In this document: positions 34,539-43,762 of the stretch, piece by piece
Numbering within the stretch: position 1 is the stretch's first letter
Layout: every line of letters starts with the position of its first letter
DNA from: Metapseudomonas sp043392685
GTDB lineage: Bacteria > Pseudomonadota > Gammaproteobacteria > Pseudomonadales > Pseudomonadaceae
Length of the DNA stretch: 64,000 nt
Direction: 5' to 3' (one strand)
NCBI GenBank assembly: GCA_043392685.1
Contig: JBHZGM010000002.1
Notes under the pieces: model-generated
Seen by the model: the letters and a program-made list of their open reading frames with translations, nothing else
The model's database searches: none
What the model was told of the DNA's origin: nothing
Position numbers and translations under genes: made by a program

Positions 34539-36155
34539 ATGAACTCGATCTTCCTGCGCATCTACGGCGGCATGCTGGTCACCCTGGTGCTGGTAGCGCT
34601 GCTCGGCGTCTTCACCATCCACCAGGTCAACCAGGTGCGCGCCGACCAATACCGCGAGAGCCTCGCCCGCGGCACTTTCCGCCTGATGGCCGACAACCTC
34701 CAGCCCATGAATGAAGTGGAGCGCCGCCGCGCGGTGGTGCTCTGGGGACGCCTGCTGGGCATTCCCCTGGCACTGCAGCCCATGGAGGGTTCGAAGCTGG
34801 ACAACAGCGCGCGCAATCGCCTGGCGCGAGGCCAGGTGCTGGTGGAACAGACCGGGCCCCATGCGGCGCGGGTGTTCGCCCTGGTGAGCGTGGGCGAGCG
34901 GCTGCTGCTCACCGGCGACGTGGAGCAGATCAGCGAGCAGTTGGCGCGGGCCACCGTCTATCTATTGATGGATGAGCTGGTGCGCTTCCCGGTGAACGAA
35001 CAGCCCCAGCGCCTGGCATCCATCAAGGAAAACAAGCAGTTCGGCTTCGACATGCGGCTGATCCCGCTGAAGGACGCCGATCTGGACGTCGACCAGCGCC
35101 GCCGGGTGGACGAGGGCGATACGGTGATGGCGCTCGGCAAGGACGGCGACTCCATCCGTGTGATCGCCGGCATGGTGGACACCCCCTGGGTGCTGGAGAT
35201 GGGGCCGCTGCACCAGATGAACCCTTATCCACCGCAGATGCTGGTGCTGATCGGTTTCCTCGGCCTGACCCTTATCGGCCTGACCGTGTATTTCCTGGTG
35301 CGCCAGTTGGAGCATCGCTTGATGGCGCTGGAGAGCGCTGCCACCGACATCGCCCAGGGCAAGCTGGACGCGCGGGTTCCTGCCGGGGGCGCCGACTCGG
35401 TGGGGCGTCTGGCTGCTGCATTCAATGGCATGGCCGAGCAGTTGCAGCGGCTGCTGAGCCTCCAGCGCGAGCTGATCCGCGCGGTCTCCCACGAGCTGCG
35501 TACCCCGGTGGCGCGGCTGCGCTTCGGCCTGGAGATGATCGGCGACGCCGAGGACGACCAGTCCCGGCGCAAATATATGGAGGGCATGGACGGCGACATC
35601 CAGGAACTGGACAAGCTGGTGGACGAGATGCTGACCTACGCGCGCCTGGAGCAGGGCTCGCCGGCCTTGCAATTCCAGCGCGTGGACTTGGATGCGCTGT
35701 TCGATCAGGTGATCGCCGAACTGTCCCCCCTGCGTGCATCGGTTCGCATCGAGCGGGGCTTGTGCCTGAACGTCGGCGACGACGGGGCCTGGGTCGAAGC
35801 CGAGCCGCGTTACCTGCACCGCGCGCTGCAGAACCTGGTGAGCAATGCCATGCGCCATGCGGAATCGCGGGTGCAGCTGAATTACCAGATTGGCCACAAG
35901 CGCTGCCGCATCGACGTCGAAGACGATGGCCCCGGCGTGCCGGAGAGCCAGTGGGAGAAGATCTTCAAACCCTTCATGCGGCTGGACGACAGCCGCACCC
36001 GCGCCTCCGGCGGCCACGGCCTGGGGCTTTCCATCGTGCGGCGGATCATCTACTGGCACGCCGGCCGCGCCCAGATCGGCCGCAGCGAAACCCTGGGCGG
36101 CGCACGCTTCAGCCTGGTATGGCCGCGCCGCCAGAGCGAGGCGGAGACGCTGTAA
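34539..36155 (+). CDS. Sensor histidine kinase (RstB-like)
   Basis: 538 aa (MNSIFLRIYGGMLVTLVLVA). TM1 about residues 8-28, a periplasmic domain of ~200 residues, TM2 about residues 232-252 (MLVLIGFLGLTLIGLTVYFLV), a HAMP linker (ESAATDIAQGKLDARVPAGG), the dimerisation helix with the phospho-His in RAVSHELRTPVARLRFGLE, and an ATPase domain with N box LQNLVSNAMRHAE, G1 DVEDDGPGVPE and G2 GGHGLGLSIVRRI. Partner of the response regulator immediately upstream. Confidence 0.9.
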   Translation: MNSIFLRIYGGMLVTLVLVALLGVFTIHQVNQVRADQYRESLARGTFRLMADNLQPMNEVERRRAVVLWGRLLGIPLALQPMEGSKLDNSARNRLARGQVLVEQTGPHAARVFALVSVGERLLLTGDVEQISEQLARATVYLLMDELVRFPVNEQPQRLASIKENKQFGFDMRLIPLKDADLDVDQRRRVDEGDTVMALGKDGDSIRVIAGMVDTPWVLEMGPLHQMNPYPPQMLVLIGFLGLTLIGLTVYFLVRQLEHRLMALESAATDIAQGKLDARVPAGGADSVGRLAAAFNGMAEQLQRLLSLQRELIRAVSHELRTPVARLRFGLEMIGDAEDDQSRRKYMEGMDGDIQELDKLVDEMLTYARLEQGSPALQFQRVDLDALFDQVIAELSPLRASVRIERGLCLNVGDDGAWVEAEPRYLHRALQNLVSNAMRHAESRVQLNYQIGHKRCRIDVEDDGPGVPESQWEKIFKPFMRLDDSRTRASGGHGLGLSIVRRIIYWHAGRAQIGRSETLGGARFSLVWPRRQSEAETL

Positions 36156-36197
36156 CACGGCCCGTCGGGGCTATTCGCCAGGCTGGTGTGGTTCGTA

Positions 36198-36226
36198 GAT
36201 GGGTATCGCTCCGTGCGATACCCATC
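36198..36226. terminator. Terminator/REP hairpin between kinase and nadE
   Basis: Perfect 12-bp arms GATGGGTATCGC / GCGATACCCATC with a 5-nt loop, between convergent genes. A similar element (GATGGGTAGAGC ... AAACCCATC) occurs at 17270-17296, so this is probably a REP family used as a terminator. Confidence 0.6.
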
Positions 36227-36232
36227 AACCGA

Positions 36233-37063
36233 TCAGGGCACCAGCGGCAGATTGCGCTTGTGCTGGGTGTTGTCGTAGGTGCGAACGATGATGTCGTAGG
36301 CACGCTGGCTGACTTCCTGGCCGTGGAGGAAGGCGTCGATCTCGGCATAGGTCACGCCGTGTGCTTCTTCGTCCGGCTTGCCGGGGCGCAGTTCTTCCAG
36401 GTCGGCTGTCGGCACCTTGTGCACTGCGCTGTCCGGTGCACCCAGGTAACGGGCGATGGCGCGCACCTGATTCTTCACCAGGCCGGAGAGGGGCGCCAGG
36501 TCGCAGGCGCCGTCGCCGAATTTGGTGAAGAAACCCATCACCGCCTCGGCGGCGTGGTCGGTGCCGATCACCAGGCCGTTGTTGGCGTTGGCGATGGCGA
36601 ACTGGGCGACCATGCGGATGCGCGCCTTGATGTTGCCGGTGACGAAGTCGCGGCGGGCGTCGTTGAGATGGTGCAGGTGGGTGACCTGTTCGGCGAGGCC
36701 GATCACGCTGTCGGCGATGTTCACGGTTTCTTCTTCGTCGGCGCGAATGAAGTTCATGGCCACCTGGGCGTCCGCCTCGTCGTGCTGGACGTTGTAGGGC
36801 AGGCGCACGGCGATGAAGCGGTAGCCGTCATCGCCGGTCTCGGCACGCATTTCCTCGACGCTGAGCTGGGCCAGGCGGCCGGCGGTGGTGGAGTCGACGC
36901 CGCCGCTGATGCCGAGTACCAGCACCTTGAGGCCGGAGTTGCGCAGGCAGTCCTTGATGAAGGCCTTGCGGCGCTCGACCTCGGCCACCAGGGCGGCTTC
37001 GTCGGCGAAGGGCGGGACAACGTCCAGGGCTTTGGTGATTTCTTGCTGGCGATTGCTGCTCAT
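36233..37063 (-). CDS. nadE: NH3-dependent NAD+ synthetase
   Basis: 276 aa from the ATG at 37063 (MSSNRQQEITKALDVVPPFA) with AAGGA upstream. The N-type ATP pyrophosphatase P-loop is LGISGGVDSTTAGRLAQ; other conserved parts are FIAVRLPYNVQHDEADAQ, GNIKARIRMV, VIGTDHAAEAVMGFFTKFGDG and KVPTADLEEL. There is no N-terminal glutaminase domain, so it uses ammonia to convert deamido-NAD+ to NAD+. It follows pncB by 11 bp, giving a salvage pair for NAD made from nicotinate. Confidence 0.95.
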   Translation of the reverse strand: MSSNRQQEITKALDVVPPFADEAALVAEVERRKAFIKDCLRNSGLKVLVLGISGGVDSTTAGRLAQLSVEEMRAETGDDGYRFIAVRLPYNVQHDEADAQVAMNFIRADEEETVNIADSVIGLAEQVTHLHHLNDARRDFVTGNIKARIRMVAQFAIANANNGLVIGTDHAAEAVMGFFTKFGDGACDLAPLSGLVKNQVRAIARYLGAPDSAVHKVPTADLEELRPGKPDEEAHGVTYAEIDAFLHGQEVSQRAYDIIVRTYDNTQHKRNLPLVP

Positions 37064-37074
37064 GTGCGGAGTCC

Positions 37075-38280
37075 TTACTGGGCGTCGGTGACGCGGAAAA
37101 CGTGTTTCAGGTAGGCGACGAAGTTCTCGTCGCGGCATTGGGTCTTGCCTGCTTCATCAGAAATCTTCGCCACCGGCTGGCCGTTGCAGGCCGTCATCTT
37201 GATCACGATGTTCATGGGCTCGACGCCAGGGATGTCGCAGGTCAGGTTGGTGCCGATGCCGAAACTGACTTGAATGCGCCCGCGCAAGGCACGGTAGAGC
37301 GCCATTGCCCGTGGCAGGTCGAGGCCATCGGAGAATACGAGGGTCTTGGTCAGCGGGTCTATGCCCAGTTTCTGGTAATGGCGGATGGCCTTTTCCGCCC
37401 ACTCCAGCGGGGCGCCGGAGTCATGGCGCAGGCCGTCGAAGAGCTTGGCGAAGTACAGGTCGAAGGCGTTGAGGAAGGCCTGCATGTAGATGCAATCGGT
37501 CAGTGCGATGCCCAGTAGGCCGCGATACTCGCGAACCCAGCAATCGAGGGCAGCGATCTGGCTGTCGATCAGGCGCGGGCCGAACTGCTGGTGCGCCATC
37601 AGCCATTCGTGAGCCATGGTGCCGATGGGCTTGATGTCGAACTCGCGGGCCAGGTGGATGTTGCTGGTGTCGACGAAGCGGCCGGGGAAGTCACGCTTGA
37701 GAATGTGCACCACTTCTTCCTGGACCTCGTAGGAGAAGCGCCGGCGGGTGCCGAAGTCCGCCAGCTGGAAGTCCTGCAACTCTTCGTCACTGGCATTGGC
37801 CCGGAGCCAGTCGAGCTTGCGGTAGAGCTGTTCCCGCGCCTGGACCAGCTTGACGTCGCGATAGCGGCAGCGGTTGCGCACCTCGTTGATGATTGCCGGT
37901 AGGGGAATCTCGAAGAGGATCATGTGCAGCCAGGGCCCCCGCAGGCGCACGCAGAACTGGCCGTCCTCGATACCCAGTTGCAGGTAGCGCAGGTTGAAGC
38001 GGAACAGGCTGAGGAAGCGAATGAAGTCCGGCTTGATGAAGGGAATGCGTTCGAGGAAGTGCAATTGGTCGTGAGTGATGGAAATGTCCGCCAGTTGCTC
38101 GATCTGCAAGCGGATTTCCGCGAGATAGGGCGTCAGGTCCTCATTGTTGCGACAGCGGAACTCCCACTCGACTTCGGCGTTCGGGTAATTGTGCAGCACC
38201 GCCTGCATCATGGTCAGTTTATAGAAATCGGTATCCAGCAGGTTTTGGATGATGCGGCCGGAAAAGGCGCTGTCAGCCAT
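37075..38280 (-). CDS. pncB: Nicotinate phosphoribosyltransferase
   Basis: 401 aa (MADSAFSGRIIQNLLDTDFY), full length. Family marks: DTDFYKLTMMQAVLHNYPNAEVEW near the N-terminus, GTMAHEWLMAHQQ (His of the active site), ALTDCIYMQAFLNAF, GLRHDSGAPLEW and LVFSDGLDLPRAM. It makes nicotinate mononucleotide from nicotinate and PRPP with ATP hydrolysis, the entry step of the Preiss-Handler route; nadE follows as the last step. Confidence 0.95.
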   Translation of the reverse strand: MADSAFSGRIIQNLLDTDFYKLTMMQAVLHNYPNAEVEWEFRCRNNEDLTPYLAEIRLQIEQLADISITHDQLHFLERIPFIKPDFIRFLSLFRFNLRYLQLGIEDGQFCVRLRGPWLHMILFEIPLPAIINEVRNRCRYRDVKLVQAREQLYRKLDWLRANASDEELQDFQLADFGTRRRFSYEVQEEVVHILKRDFPGRFVDTSNIHLAREFDIKPIGTMAHEWLMAHQQFGPRLIDSQIAALDCWVREYRGLLGIALTDCIYMQAFLNAFDLYFAKLFDGLRHDSGAPLEWAEKAIRHYQKLGIDPLTKTLVFSDGLDLPRAMALYRALRGRIQVSFGIGTNLTCDIPGVEPMNIVIKMTACNGQPVAKISDEAGKTQCRDENFVAYLKHVFRVTDAQ

Positions 38281-38789
38281 GGTCGAGTCTCGAAACTTCG
38301 GGCGGACGGTGGAAAGAGGGCAGGATGCGGCAAGGTACCGGCGATGCGCAAGGCTACGGCAGTACCCGTTGTGGAGGCGAAATCAGTCGCTGTCCGGAGC
38401 GTATGACCAGCTGGCGAATGTGACGGGGAGCTGTGTATCCCATTGCGAATGAATTGGCGCAAGTATTGCCGGGCGCTGCATGGCCCGTAGGAACTGGCTC
38501 GCCAGCAAGCTGGCTCCTAAAGCAGGCAAGAGAAGCCAGTCCCCCATTTTTCGGACTGATGGGTGAGTGCTGCCGACAGATCCAGGGGTAGCAATGAACA
38601 TGAACACTGCCTTCGATTCGGAAGTGAAACAGTGCTGCCCTCCAGATCGAGGCGGTCCATGACCACTTCCATGTCGTGGCTCGCCATGTTCGCGAGGTGA
38701 TCGACCGCATCCGGTGCGAGCAAGCGCTTCTGGCAGGCGCAACGCAGCCTACGTATGCTTTGTATCCTTGCCTCTCGGTGTGCATGCCC
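38281..38789. other. 509-bp gap between pncB and arfB
   Basis: No gene recognised. It contains one REP arm at 38500-38519 (CGCCAGCAAGCTGGCTCCTA), identical to the right arm of the REP element in the cob operon at 62213-62235. The remainder gives no homology I can name. Confidence 0.5.
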
Positions 38790-39203
38790 ATGCTGCTGAT
38801 CTCCAACAGCGTCCACCTGCCTGACGACGAAATCGAACTGACCGCCATCCGCGCCCAGGGTGCCGGCGGACAGAACGTCAACAAGGTTTCAAGCGCGGTG
38901 CACCTGCGCTTCGACATCCGTGCTTCATCCCTGCCGGACTTCTACAAGGAACGCCTGCTGCAACTGCGCGACAGCCGCATCACCGGTGACGGCGTGATCG
39001 TCATCAAGGCCCAGCAATACCGTACCCAGGAACAGAACCGGGCCGATGCCCTAGAGCGCCTGGCCGAACTCATCCGCAGCGTGGCGAAAGTGCAGAAGGC
39101 GCGCCGGCCGACCAAACCCACGCTGGGATCAAAGAAGCGGCGGCTGGAAGGCAAGGCCAGACGGGGGGAGATAAAGGCGGGCAGGGGGAAGGTGGATTAT
39201 TGA
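38790..39203 (+). CDS. arfB: Alternative ribosome-rescue factor ArfB (YaeJ)
   Basis: 137 aa from the ATG at 38790 (MLLISNSVHLPDDEIELTAI). The release-factor catalytic loop GAGGQNVNKVSSAVHLRF holds the GGQ tripeptide; the C-terminal basic tail (KPTLGSKKRRLEGKARRGEI) enters the empty mRNA channel of stalled ribosomes. It lacks the codon-recognition domains of RF1/RF2, as expected. It hydrolyses peptidyl-tRNA on non-stop ribosomes. Start is inferred from family length; an ATG 6 nt upstream is also possible. Confidence 0.93.
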   Translation: MLLISNSVHLPDDEIELTAIRAQGAGGQNVNKVSSAVHLRFDIRASSLPDFYKERLLQLRDSRITGDGVIVIKAQQYRTQEQNRADALERLAELIRSVAKVQKARRPTKPTLGSKKRRLEGKARRGEIKAGRGKVDY

Positions 39204-39416
39204 GGTGGGGTGCCGCCGGGCTCGCTTTCCGATCAGGACCAGTCTCTGACATCTTGCCCTTCGATGGGGAAGGGCTTCAGGAACGGTTTGTCCGATCCGT
39301 CGGATAATTCGTCTTCTCAGGTGGAATGTCGCCGATGGTGGCGGCGCGGCTGATTTCGCATATTTCTCGGCTTTCGTTGGGCGTCCGCCCATGCCTCAAG
39401 CAGGAGAAGCTGCGCC

Positions 39417-39997
39417 TTGAACGTGCCGCCATCAATGCCTGAAAAATTTGCCGACCGTTTGGGGCTCTTGCTGGCCTTGACCCGGCGCGAGGTGGAGGCA
39501 CGCTATCGTGAGTCGATGCTAGGCCGCCTGTGGATCATCGCGTCCCCCATTCTCCTGCTGCTCATCTACACATTCGTTTTCGGTGTTGTACTCAAATCCC
39601 GCTGGGGCAGTGACCAGGATACCTATTCCTTTGCACTGACACTGTTCGCCGGCCTACTGCTCAATGGCATCCTCTCCGAAGGTCTTTCCCGGGCGCCGGG
39701 TATCATTTCGGCCAACGTCAATTACGTGAAGAAGCTGGTTTTCCCCTTGGAAATCCTCCCTGTGACGCCAGTGCTCGCGGCATTCGTGAATGCCGTACTT
39801 GGTTACCTGGTGCTCATCGGTTTCCTGATGGCCAAGGGCAGCGTGCCCGGATGGAGCGTGCTGTTGTTGCCGTTGCTGCTGGTTCCATTCCTGCTTTGCG
39901 TGACGGGGCTGGCATGGTTCCTGGCCGGCCTCGGCGTCTACGTCCGGGACATTGGCCAGTTCGTCCAGTTCTTTCTGATCCTGTTGCTGTTCATCAG
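39417..39997 (+). pseudogene. ABC-2 polysaccharide export permease (Wzm-like), 3' truncated
   Basis: About 193 native residues remain, from MPEKFADRLGLLLALTRREV to RDIGQFVQFFLILLLF. The N-terminal pattern LTRREVEARYRESMLGRLW and at least five hydrophobic segments identify the permease of an O-antigen/capsule ABC exporter, normally ~260 aa with a partner ATPase. After ~39997 the sequence abruptly becomes secretin-coding in another frame, and this frame ends at 40064 in a meaningless tail. The partner ATPase gene is absent. The start is uncertain (TTG at 39417 or ATG at 39435). Confidence 0.75.
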
Positions 39998-41671
39998 GTC
40001 CCCATTGCCTATCGACCGGTCTTCCAGTTCATCCCGTTGCACAATGTCGATGCGCGGGATGTGATTCCTTGGCTAAACAGCGCCTATGAGAAATCCGGGC
40101 TCAGCGTGTCAGCCGACACTGCGCGCAGTGGCCTGATGCTGAAGGGGATGTCTTCGATCGTGCGACAGGCCTCTGAAGCTGTCCGCTTGCTCGATCAGCC
40201 GTTCATGCGTGGCCGCCACAGCATGCGCATAGCCCCGGCGTTCATCACTGCAGCCGACCTGGCCGAGCAACTCAAGACGCTGATTTCTGCCCAGGGATAT
40301 AGCGTCAGCATCGGTCAGGCTTCCGGTTCCATTGTGCTGGTGCCGCTGGAAAGCTCGAATGGCCTGATCGTATTCGCCAATGAAGGTAGCCTGCTCGGGT
40401 TGGTTCGCGAATGGGCGCAGCAAGTTGACAGGACTCCTGTGGCCGCCGCAGTGGTGGGGCAGGGGGACGGGAGCGACAGGGAAGGTTTGTTTTATTACGA
40501 AGCGCGCAATACGCGGGTTACGGATCTTGCCCGGACACTGCGGGCTTTGGTGTCAGGACTTTCCGGAGAGGGTGCCTATGGCATCACCTCCGATCTCAAG
40601 AGTAGTGCCTCCAGTCGTGCCGCGGTCAGTACCAGCAAGCGGCAATCTGGCGACAGCGAGGCCCAAACTCCCGCACCGTCATTGCTGCGCGCCGCTGGTG
40701 TGGCTGCACTGGTTGGCGGACAGAACAACCTGCTTGAAAGCTTGGCATCGGACATCAAAGGCAGCGGAGTCATAGTGGAGGACGAGAATCGTAATGCCCT
40801 CCTGTTCCGCGGCTCGGCGCGTACCTGGCAGCAGATGCAAGAGCTCATCCGCCAGATGGACAAGCCGGCTCGTCAGGTCCTGATTGAAGTGACGGTCGCC
40901 AGTGTGAACCTCAGCGATACGAAATCTCTGGGAACGGAATGGAAATTCCTGAATGGTGATTTCAGCAGCGCCAAGCTCAGTGGAAACATGGGGGAAGCCG
41001 GATTCAATTACGTGATCAACACCGCTGGTGGCAACATGGCTGCGATTTCGGCGCTGGCGAAGGATCAACGCGTGAGAGTTCTGGCGACGCCACGCATTCT
41101 GGTCAAGAGCGGGGAGCAAGCCAACATCAACGTCGGCAGCGACATACCCGTTCCCACTGCGCAGATCAACGACGACAGCACGACCGGGGGCACTACCAAC
41201 TTGCGCAATGAGATCGCCTATCGTTCCACCGGCACTATTCTGAACGTCGCACCGATCGTCTATTCGAATAACCGCATCGACCTGACCGTGAGCCAGGAGC
41301 TGAGTGACGGAGGCGGTGCATCCGGCGACAGCAGTGGCAATGGCAGTGTGACGGCGCCGATCATTTCCCGAACATCCCTTGAAACCGCCTTGACCCTGAA
41401 GAGCGGAGGCTCGGTCCTCATGGGGGGACTGATCCGGGATAACGTTTCCGACTCCAATGCTGGCGTTCCCTTACTCAAGGATCTTCCGTGGATTGGGGGG
41501 CTCTTCGGTAAGCAGCAGATAGTCAAGAACCGCGAAGAAGTCATTCTGCTCATTCAGCCTTACGTGCTTGAAAGCGACGAAGACGCCAAGGAAGTCACCA
41601 ACAAGCTGCGCACAATGCTGAGCCAGTCCCTGGCATGTTCCGGCGCGCCCGGCAGTTGTGGACTTGACTGA
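39998..41671 (+). pseudogene. Type II secretion secretin (GspD-like), 5' truncated
   Basis: From VPIAYRPVFQFIPLHNVDAR onward the protein is a GspD: N-domains (IVRQASEAVRLLDQPFMRG; YYEARNTRVTDLARTLRAL; GVIVEDENRNALLFRGSART), then the secretin barrel (VLATPRILVKSGEQANINVG, GTILNVAPIVYSNNRIDLTV, GSVLMGGLIRDN, GVPLLKDLPWIGGLFG). The C-terminal SLACSGAPGSCGLD is unusual. The signal peptide and N0 domain are missing, cut off by the permease fragment. Without export signal it cannot form an outer-membrane pore. No other gsp gene is nearby. Confidence 0.8.
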
Positions 41672-41929
41672 CGCACCCTGCTCATTTCATTGCCCTGTGG
41701 CGATCTGCATCGCCAGTGGTGGGATTTTTTGAATCAAACGCTCTTGGACAGGGTGTTTCATACGACCCGAAGTGCAGCGGATTCTTGCGCGCGAAAACCT
41801 GGACGATTGCGTCAATTTCCCTGAGCGCTTGCGTCATTGAGGATGCTAGCGGCAGATGCCTAACCTGCGGCACGGCTTCGGCCCGGGGAGGCATCGCCAT
41901 GCAGCGCGTCTGGGCGGGCGAGGAGTGCG
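41672..41929. other. Spacer after the secretin fragment
   Basis: Short region with no recognised gene, leading into an amidohydrolase tail. Part of the rearranged stretch from 39.4 to 42.05 kb. Confidence 0.4.
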
Positions 41930-42043
41930 GCGCTGCTCGACAAGGGCCTGAGCCCGGAAAACACCATGGTCGATCTGGAGTTGCCGGACGCGGTGCGGGA
42001 GAAGTTTTTCCGGGCCAATGCGCGGAGGGTATGCAAGCTATAG
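41930..42043 (+). pseudogene. C-terminal tail of an amidohydrolase-family gene
   Basis: The frame ending at TAG 42041-42043 reads LLDKGLSPENTMVDLELPDA then VREKFFRANARRVCKL, the usual end of TIM-barrel amidohydrolase_2 proteins (final NARRL-F-L motif). No upstream body of such a gene exists. It is a remnant 52 bp before the acyl-CoA synthetase gene. Confidence 0.55.
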
Positions 42044-42095
42044 AGTGATGGGCCATCGGAGATCGAGCCGAAAACAAGAACAAGAGGGCTGAAGG

Positions 42096-43733
42096 ATGAG
42101 CGAGCAACTGCCGTTGCAGTGTTTTGCCCATTGGGTGGCGGCGACGCCGGAGCGCGTCTGGTTGCGCCAGCCGGTGGCACGGACCTGGTACCCGATTACC
42201 TGGCGCGAGGCTGACGACCGTGCCCGGCGCCTGGCCAGTGCGCTGCGTGCGCTGGGCTGCGAGCCGGGGGACCGGGTGGCGATCCTGGCGAAGAACTGCG
42301 CCGAATGGATCCTGAGCGACATGGCGATCATGCTCGCCGGGCTGGTCAGCGTGCCGCTCTATCCGCTGCAGTCGGCCGAGAGTATCGGCTATGTGCTGCG
42401 CCACTCGGCGTGCAAGGTGATCATCCTCGGCAAGCTGGACCATGCCGAAAGCCTCGAACCGGGCATTCCTGCCGAGGTGGTGCGCATCGCCATGCCTTAT
42501 CCGACCTTGCGTGCCGACCATGCCTGGGGCGAACTGCTGGCCCGCCACGCACCTCTGCGCGAGGGGCACGAGCAGCGCCCCGACGACCTGCTCAGCATCC
42601 TCTATACCTCCGGCACCACCGGCCAGCCCAAGGGCGTGATGCAGACGGCGCGGGCGTTCGCCTTCGCCTCCAGCCGCTCGGTGCGGGAGTTGGGGCTGGG
42701 GCAGGAGGACCAGTTCTTCTCCTACCTGCCGCTGTCCCACGCCGCCGAGCGCTTTCTGGTGGCCACCAACAGCCTCTACTGCGGTGGTGGCATCGCCTTC
42801 GTCGAATCCCTGGATACCTTCGCCGAGGACCTGCGGGAAGTCCGCCCGACCCTGTTCTTTTCGGTGCCGCGCCTGTGGACGCGCTTCCAGCAGGGCGTGC
42901 TGGAAAAACTGGCCCAGCGTCGGCTCGACCGCCTGCTGGCGATTCCGCTGCTCGGCGCGCTGGTGGCCTGGAAGATTCGCCGCGGCCTGGGGCTGGACCG
43001 GGCGCGGGTGCTGGTGAGCGGCGCCGCGCCGATACCCGTGGCGCTGCTGGAGTGGTACCGGCGCATCGGCCTGACCATCTGCGAGGGTTATGGCATGACC
43101 GAGAACTTCGCCTACGGTAATTTCAACCGGCCGGGGCAGGTACGCTTCGGCACCGTGGGACGGGTGATGCCGGACAACCAGCTGCGCATCGCCGATGATG
43201 GTGAAATCCTCTACCGTAGCCCAGCGCTCATGACTGGCTATTACCTGGAACCGGAGAAAAGCCAGGAGACCCTGCGCGACGGTTGGCTGCACACCGGTGA
43301 CAAGGGGCAGATCGACGCCGATGGCTACCTGCGCATCACCGGTCGGGTGAAGGACATCTTCAAGACCAGCAAGGGCAGGTACGTGGCGCCGGCGCCCATC
43401 GAGGGCGAGATCGCCAAGAGCCACTGGGTGGAGCAGGTGTGCCTGATGGGCAGTGGCCTGGACCAGCCGCTGGCGCTGATCGAACTCAGCCCTGCGGCCC
43501 GCGAGCAGGCCCGCGCCCAGGTGGAAACCGACCTGCTGGCCACCCTCGAACAGCTCAACAGCCGGCTGCTGCCCCATGAGCGCGTCAGTCATTTGCTGCT
43601 GGTGCGCGAGCCCTGGACAGTGGATAACGGCTGCATGACACCCACCATGAAGATTCGCCGCAACGTGCTCGAAGCCCGTTACGCCCCGGCGGTAGAGCGT
43701 CTCGATACGCGCCAGGCGCTGCATTGGGAATGA
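42096..43733 (+). CDS. AMP-forming acyl-CoA synthetase
   Basis: 545 aa (MSEQLPLQCFAHWVAATPER). ANL-superfamily motifs in order: LLSILYTSGTTGQPKGVMQT (P-loop), FFSYLPLSHAAERF, ICEGYGMTENFAYGNFN, GWLHTGDKGQIDADGYLRITGRVKDIFKTSKG and, near the end, PTMKIRRNVLEARY with the C-terminal catalytic Lys. It looks like the long-chain/LC-FACS-like branch that lacks a strict chain-length signature. It activates a carboxylic acid to its CoA thioester; the CoA-transferase gene 29 bp downstream makes an acyl-CoA pathway likely. Confidence 0.87.
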   Translation: MSEQLPLQCFAHWVAATPERVWLRQPVARTWYPITWREADDRARRLASALRALGCEPGDRVAILAKNCAEWILSDMAIMLAGLVSVPLYPLQSAESIGYVLRHSACKVIILGKLDHAESLEPGIPAEVVRIAMPYPTLRADHAWGELLARHAPLREGHEQRPDDLLSILYTSGTTGQPKGVMQTARAFAFASSRSVRELGLGQEDQFFSYLPLSHAAERFLVATNSLYCGGGIAFVESLDTFAEDLREVRPTLFFSVPRLWTRFQQGVLEKLAQRRLDRLLAIPLLGALVAWKIRRGLGLDRARVLVSGAAPIPVALLEWYRRIGLTICEGYGMTENFAYGNFNRPGQVRFGTVGRVMPDNQLRIADDGEILYRSPALMTGYYLEPEKSQETLRDGWLHTGDKGQIDADGYLRITGRVKDIFKTSKGRYVAPAPIEGEIAKSHWVEQVCLMGSGLDQPLALIELSPAAREQARAQVETDLLATLEQLNSRLLPHERVSHLLLVREPWTVDNGCMTPTMKIRRNVLEARYAPAVERLDTRQALHWE

Positions 43734-43762
43734 CCGCCCGAACACACGCATCAGGAGTTGCC

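Noticed and set aside
39998..41671. Intact secretin gene with an upstream start at 39851
   Set aside because: Codons 39851-39997 are the permease gene read in another frame, giving an Arg/Pro/Val-rich leader with no signal peptide.
41682..43751. A 689-codon frame antisense to the acyl-CoA synthetase gene
   Set aside because: The sense strand encodes a complete ANL enzyme with all motifs; the antisense product is low-complexity Gln/His/Arg-rich sequence.
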